DNA from: an uncultured Chlorobiales bacterium
Lineage (GTDB): Bacteria; Bacteroidota; Chlorobiia; Chlorobiales; Chlorobiaceae
Reading direction: 5' to 3'
Length of the DNA: 6,998 nt
NCBI GenBank assembly: GCA_903901395.1
Contig: CAIUQW010000074.1
Location: forward strand, 1 to 6,998
Shown here: piece after piece, positions 6,416 to 6,998 of the stretch
How the letters are laid out: each line of letters starts with the position of its first letter
How positions within the stretch are numbered: the first letter of the stretch is position 1
The notes under the pieces: model-generated
What the model was told of the DNA's origin: nothing
Database searches by the model: none
The model's input: only the letters and a program-made list of their open reading frames with translations
Program-made: the position numbers and the translations under genes

Positions 6416-6998
6416 GTGAACACCTTTCTCATCGATTATCAGCGGATTCAGACGCCCAGGAAGGGCTTCTCCCGCCTCTTCTGCGACTATACCTCCGAAA
6501 GCGAGGCGCGAACGAAGCTGCTCACGAGCTGCTTCCATCTCGATTACCGCAAGGATGCCGATTACTACCGCCATCTCGGCCTGCTTGCGTCGCGCAACTT
6601 CCGCCGGGAGGCGCTCGTGGAGCTGCTGACGGGTCAGAACAAACGGTTCGGCGGCTCGGAACGGCAGCAGCGGGAGATCGAAAAGCTGCGCTCGCCGCGC
6701 TGCATGGCCATCGTCACCGGCCAGCAGACCGGCCTCTTCACCGGCCCGCTGTATACGATCTACAAGGCCCTGACCGCCGTGGTGGTCGCCCGCAAGCAGA
6801 AGGAGCTGTTCCCCGAGTACGACTTCGTGCCGGTCTTCTGGATCGAGAGCGAGGATCACGATTTCGACGAGGCGTCGTCCACCCTGCTCTTCTCCGGCGG
6901 CGACCTCGAAACGATCACGGCGGAGGGAGCGCACCGACTCGCCGACCAGATGGCCGGGGCGACCCAGCTCGGCGCGACCATCGGCGAGACGGTACAGC
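6416..6998 (+). CDS. bshC: Bacillithiol biosynthesis cysteine-adding enzyme BshC, N-terminal part (runs off the window)
   Basis: An open frame from GTG 6416 runs to the window end without a stop, giving 194 complete codons. It begins [20 protein letters not shown]. Two BshC signatures are clear: [19 protein letters not shown] (residues 100-118), and [14 protein letters not shown] (139-152). BshC catalyses the last step of bacillithiol synthesis, adding cysteine to glucosaminyl-malate made by BshA and BshB, in the cytoplasm. Full-length homologues are more than 500 residues, so the remaining nucleotide-binding core and the C-terminal coiled coil lie beyond the window. Green sulfur bacteria are reported to use N-methylated bacillithiol as their main low-molecular-weight thiol, which fits. 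The start lies 5 bases after the surE stop, suggesting translational coupling; there is no strong ribosome site. The segment after EDHDFDE (from about residue 153) is less familiar to me but stays in frame with consistent codon use. Confidence 0.93.
   Translation, partial: MNTFLIDYQRIQTPRKGFSRLFCDYTSESEARTKLLTSCFHLDYRKDADYYRHLGLLASRNFRREALVELLTGQNKRFGGSERQQREIEKLRSPRCMAIVTGQQTGLFTGPLYTIYKALTAVVVARKQKELFPEYDFVPVFWIESEDHDFDEASSTLLFSGGDLETITAEGAHRLADQMAGATQLGATIGETVQ

Noticed and set aside
6326..6934. Minus-strand open frame opposite surE and bshC
   Set aside because: The plus strand carries the clear BshC signatures GQQTGLF and EDHDF. The antisense frame has no recognisable domain.

Overview
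The window looks like a chromosomal segment of a green sulfur bacterium (phylum Chlorobi, most likely Chlorobaculum or a close relative). This rests on my recognition of the ClpP, ThyX, SurE and BshC sequences as Chlorobiaceae-like. The GC-rich codon use, generally weak Shine-Dalgarno sites and the combination of ThyX with a bacillithiol-pathway gene are compatible with it. I could not run a database search, so genus-level placement is an inference.

Layout. Positions 1-93 (minus) hold the first 31 codons of a valyl-tRNA synthetase gene. A 100-base gap follows, containing an intrinsic terminator, then clpP (194-871, minus). A 210-base divergent intergenic region with a long-looped inverted repeat separates clpP from thyX (1082-1741, plus). 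thyX converges on accD (1885-2721, minus). The 143 bases between them hold a striking family of GTCCATCA-type repeats that form a perfect 16-bp inverted repeat. accD is divergent from an apparent three-gene plus-strand operon: a 930-residue secreted patatin-POTRA-Omp85 fusion (2813-5605), surE (5634-6410) and the 5' part of bshC (6416 to the window end). All three genes of this run begin with non-ATG codons (GTG, TTG, GTG).

How the genes fit together. clpP, valS, thyX and accD are housekeeping genes for protein turnover, tRNA charging, dTMP synthesis and the first step of fatty acid synthesis. The operon joins an outer-membrane lipase/porin-type protein (type Vd autotransporter architecture), a survival-protein nucleotidase/phosphatase and the last enzyme of bacillithiol synthesis. 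No shared pathway is obvious; envelope or stress physiology is a speculative common theme.

The least ordinary items are the patatin-Omp85 fusion, which has an enlarged periplasmic linker and altered motifs, and the intergenic repeat cluster. I see no mobile element, CRISPR array, tRNA or rRNA, and no frameshifted gene. Nothing here amounts to a wholly new system.
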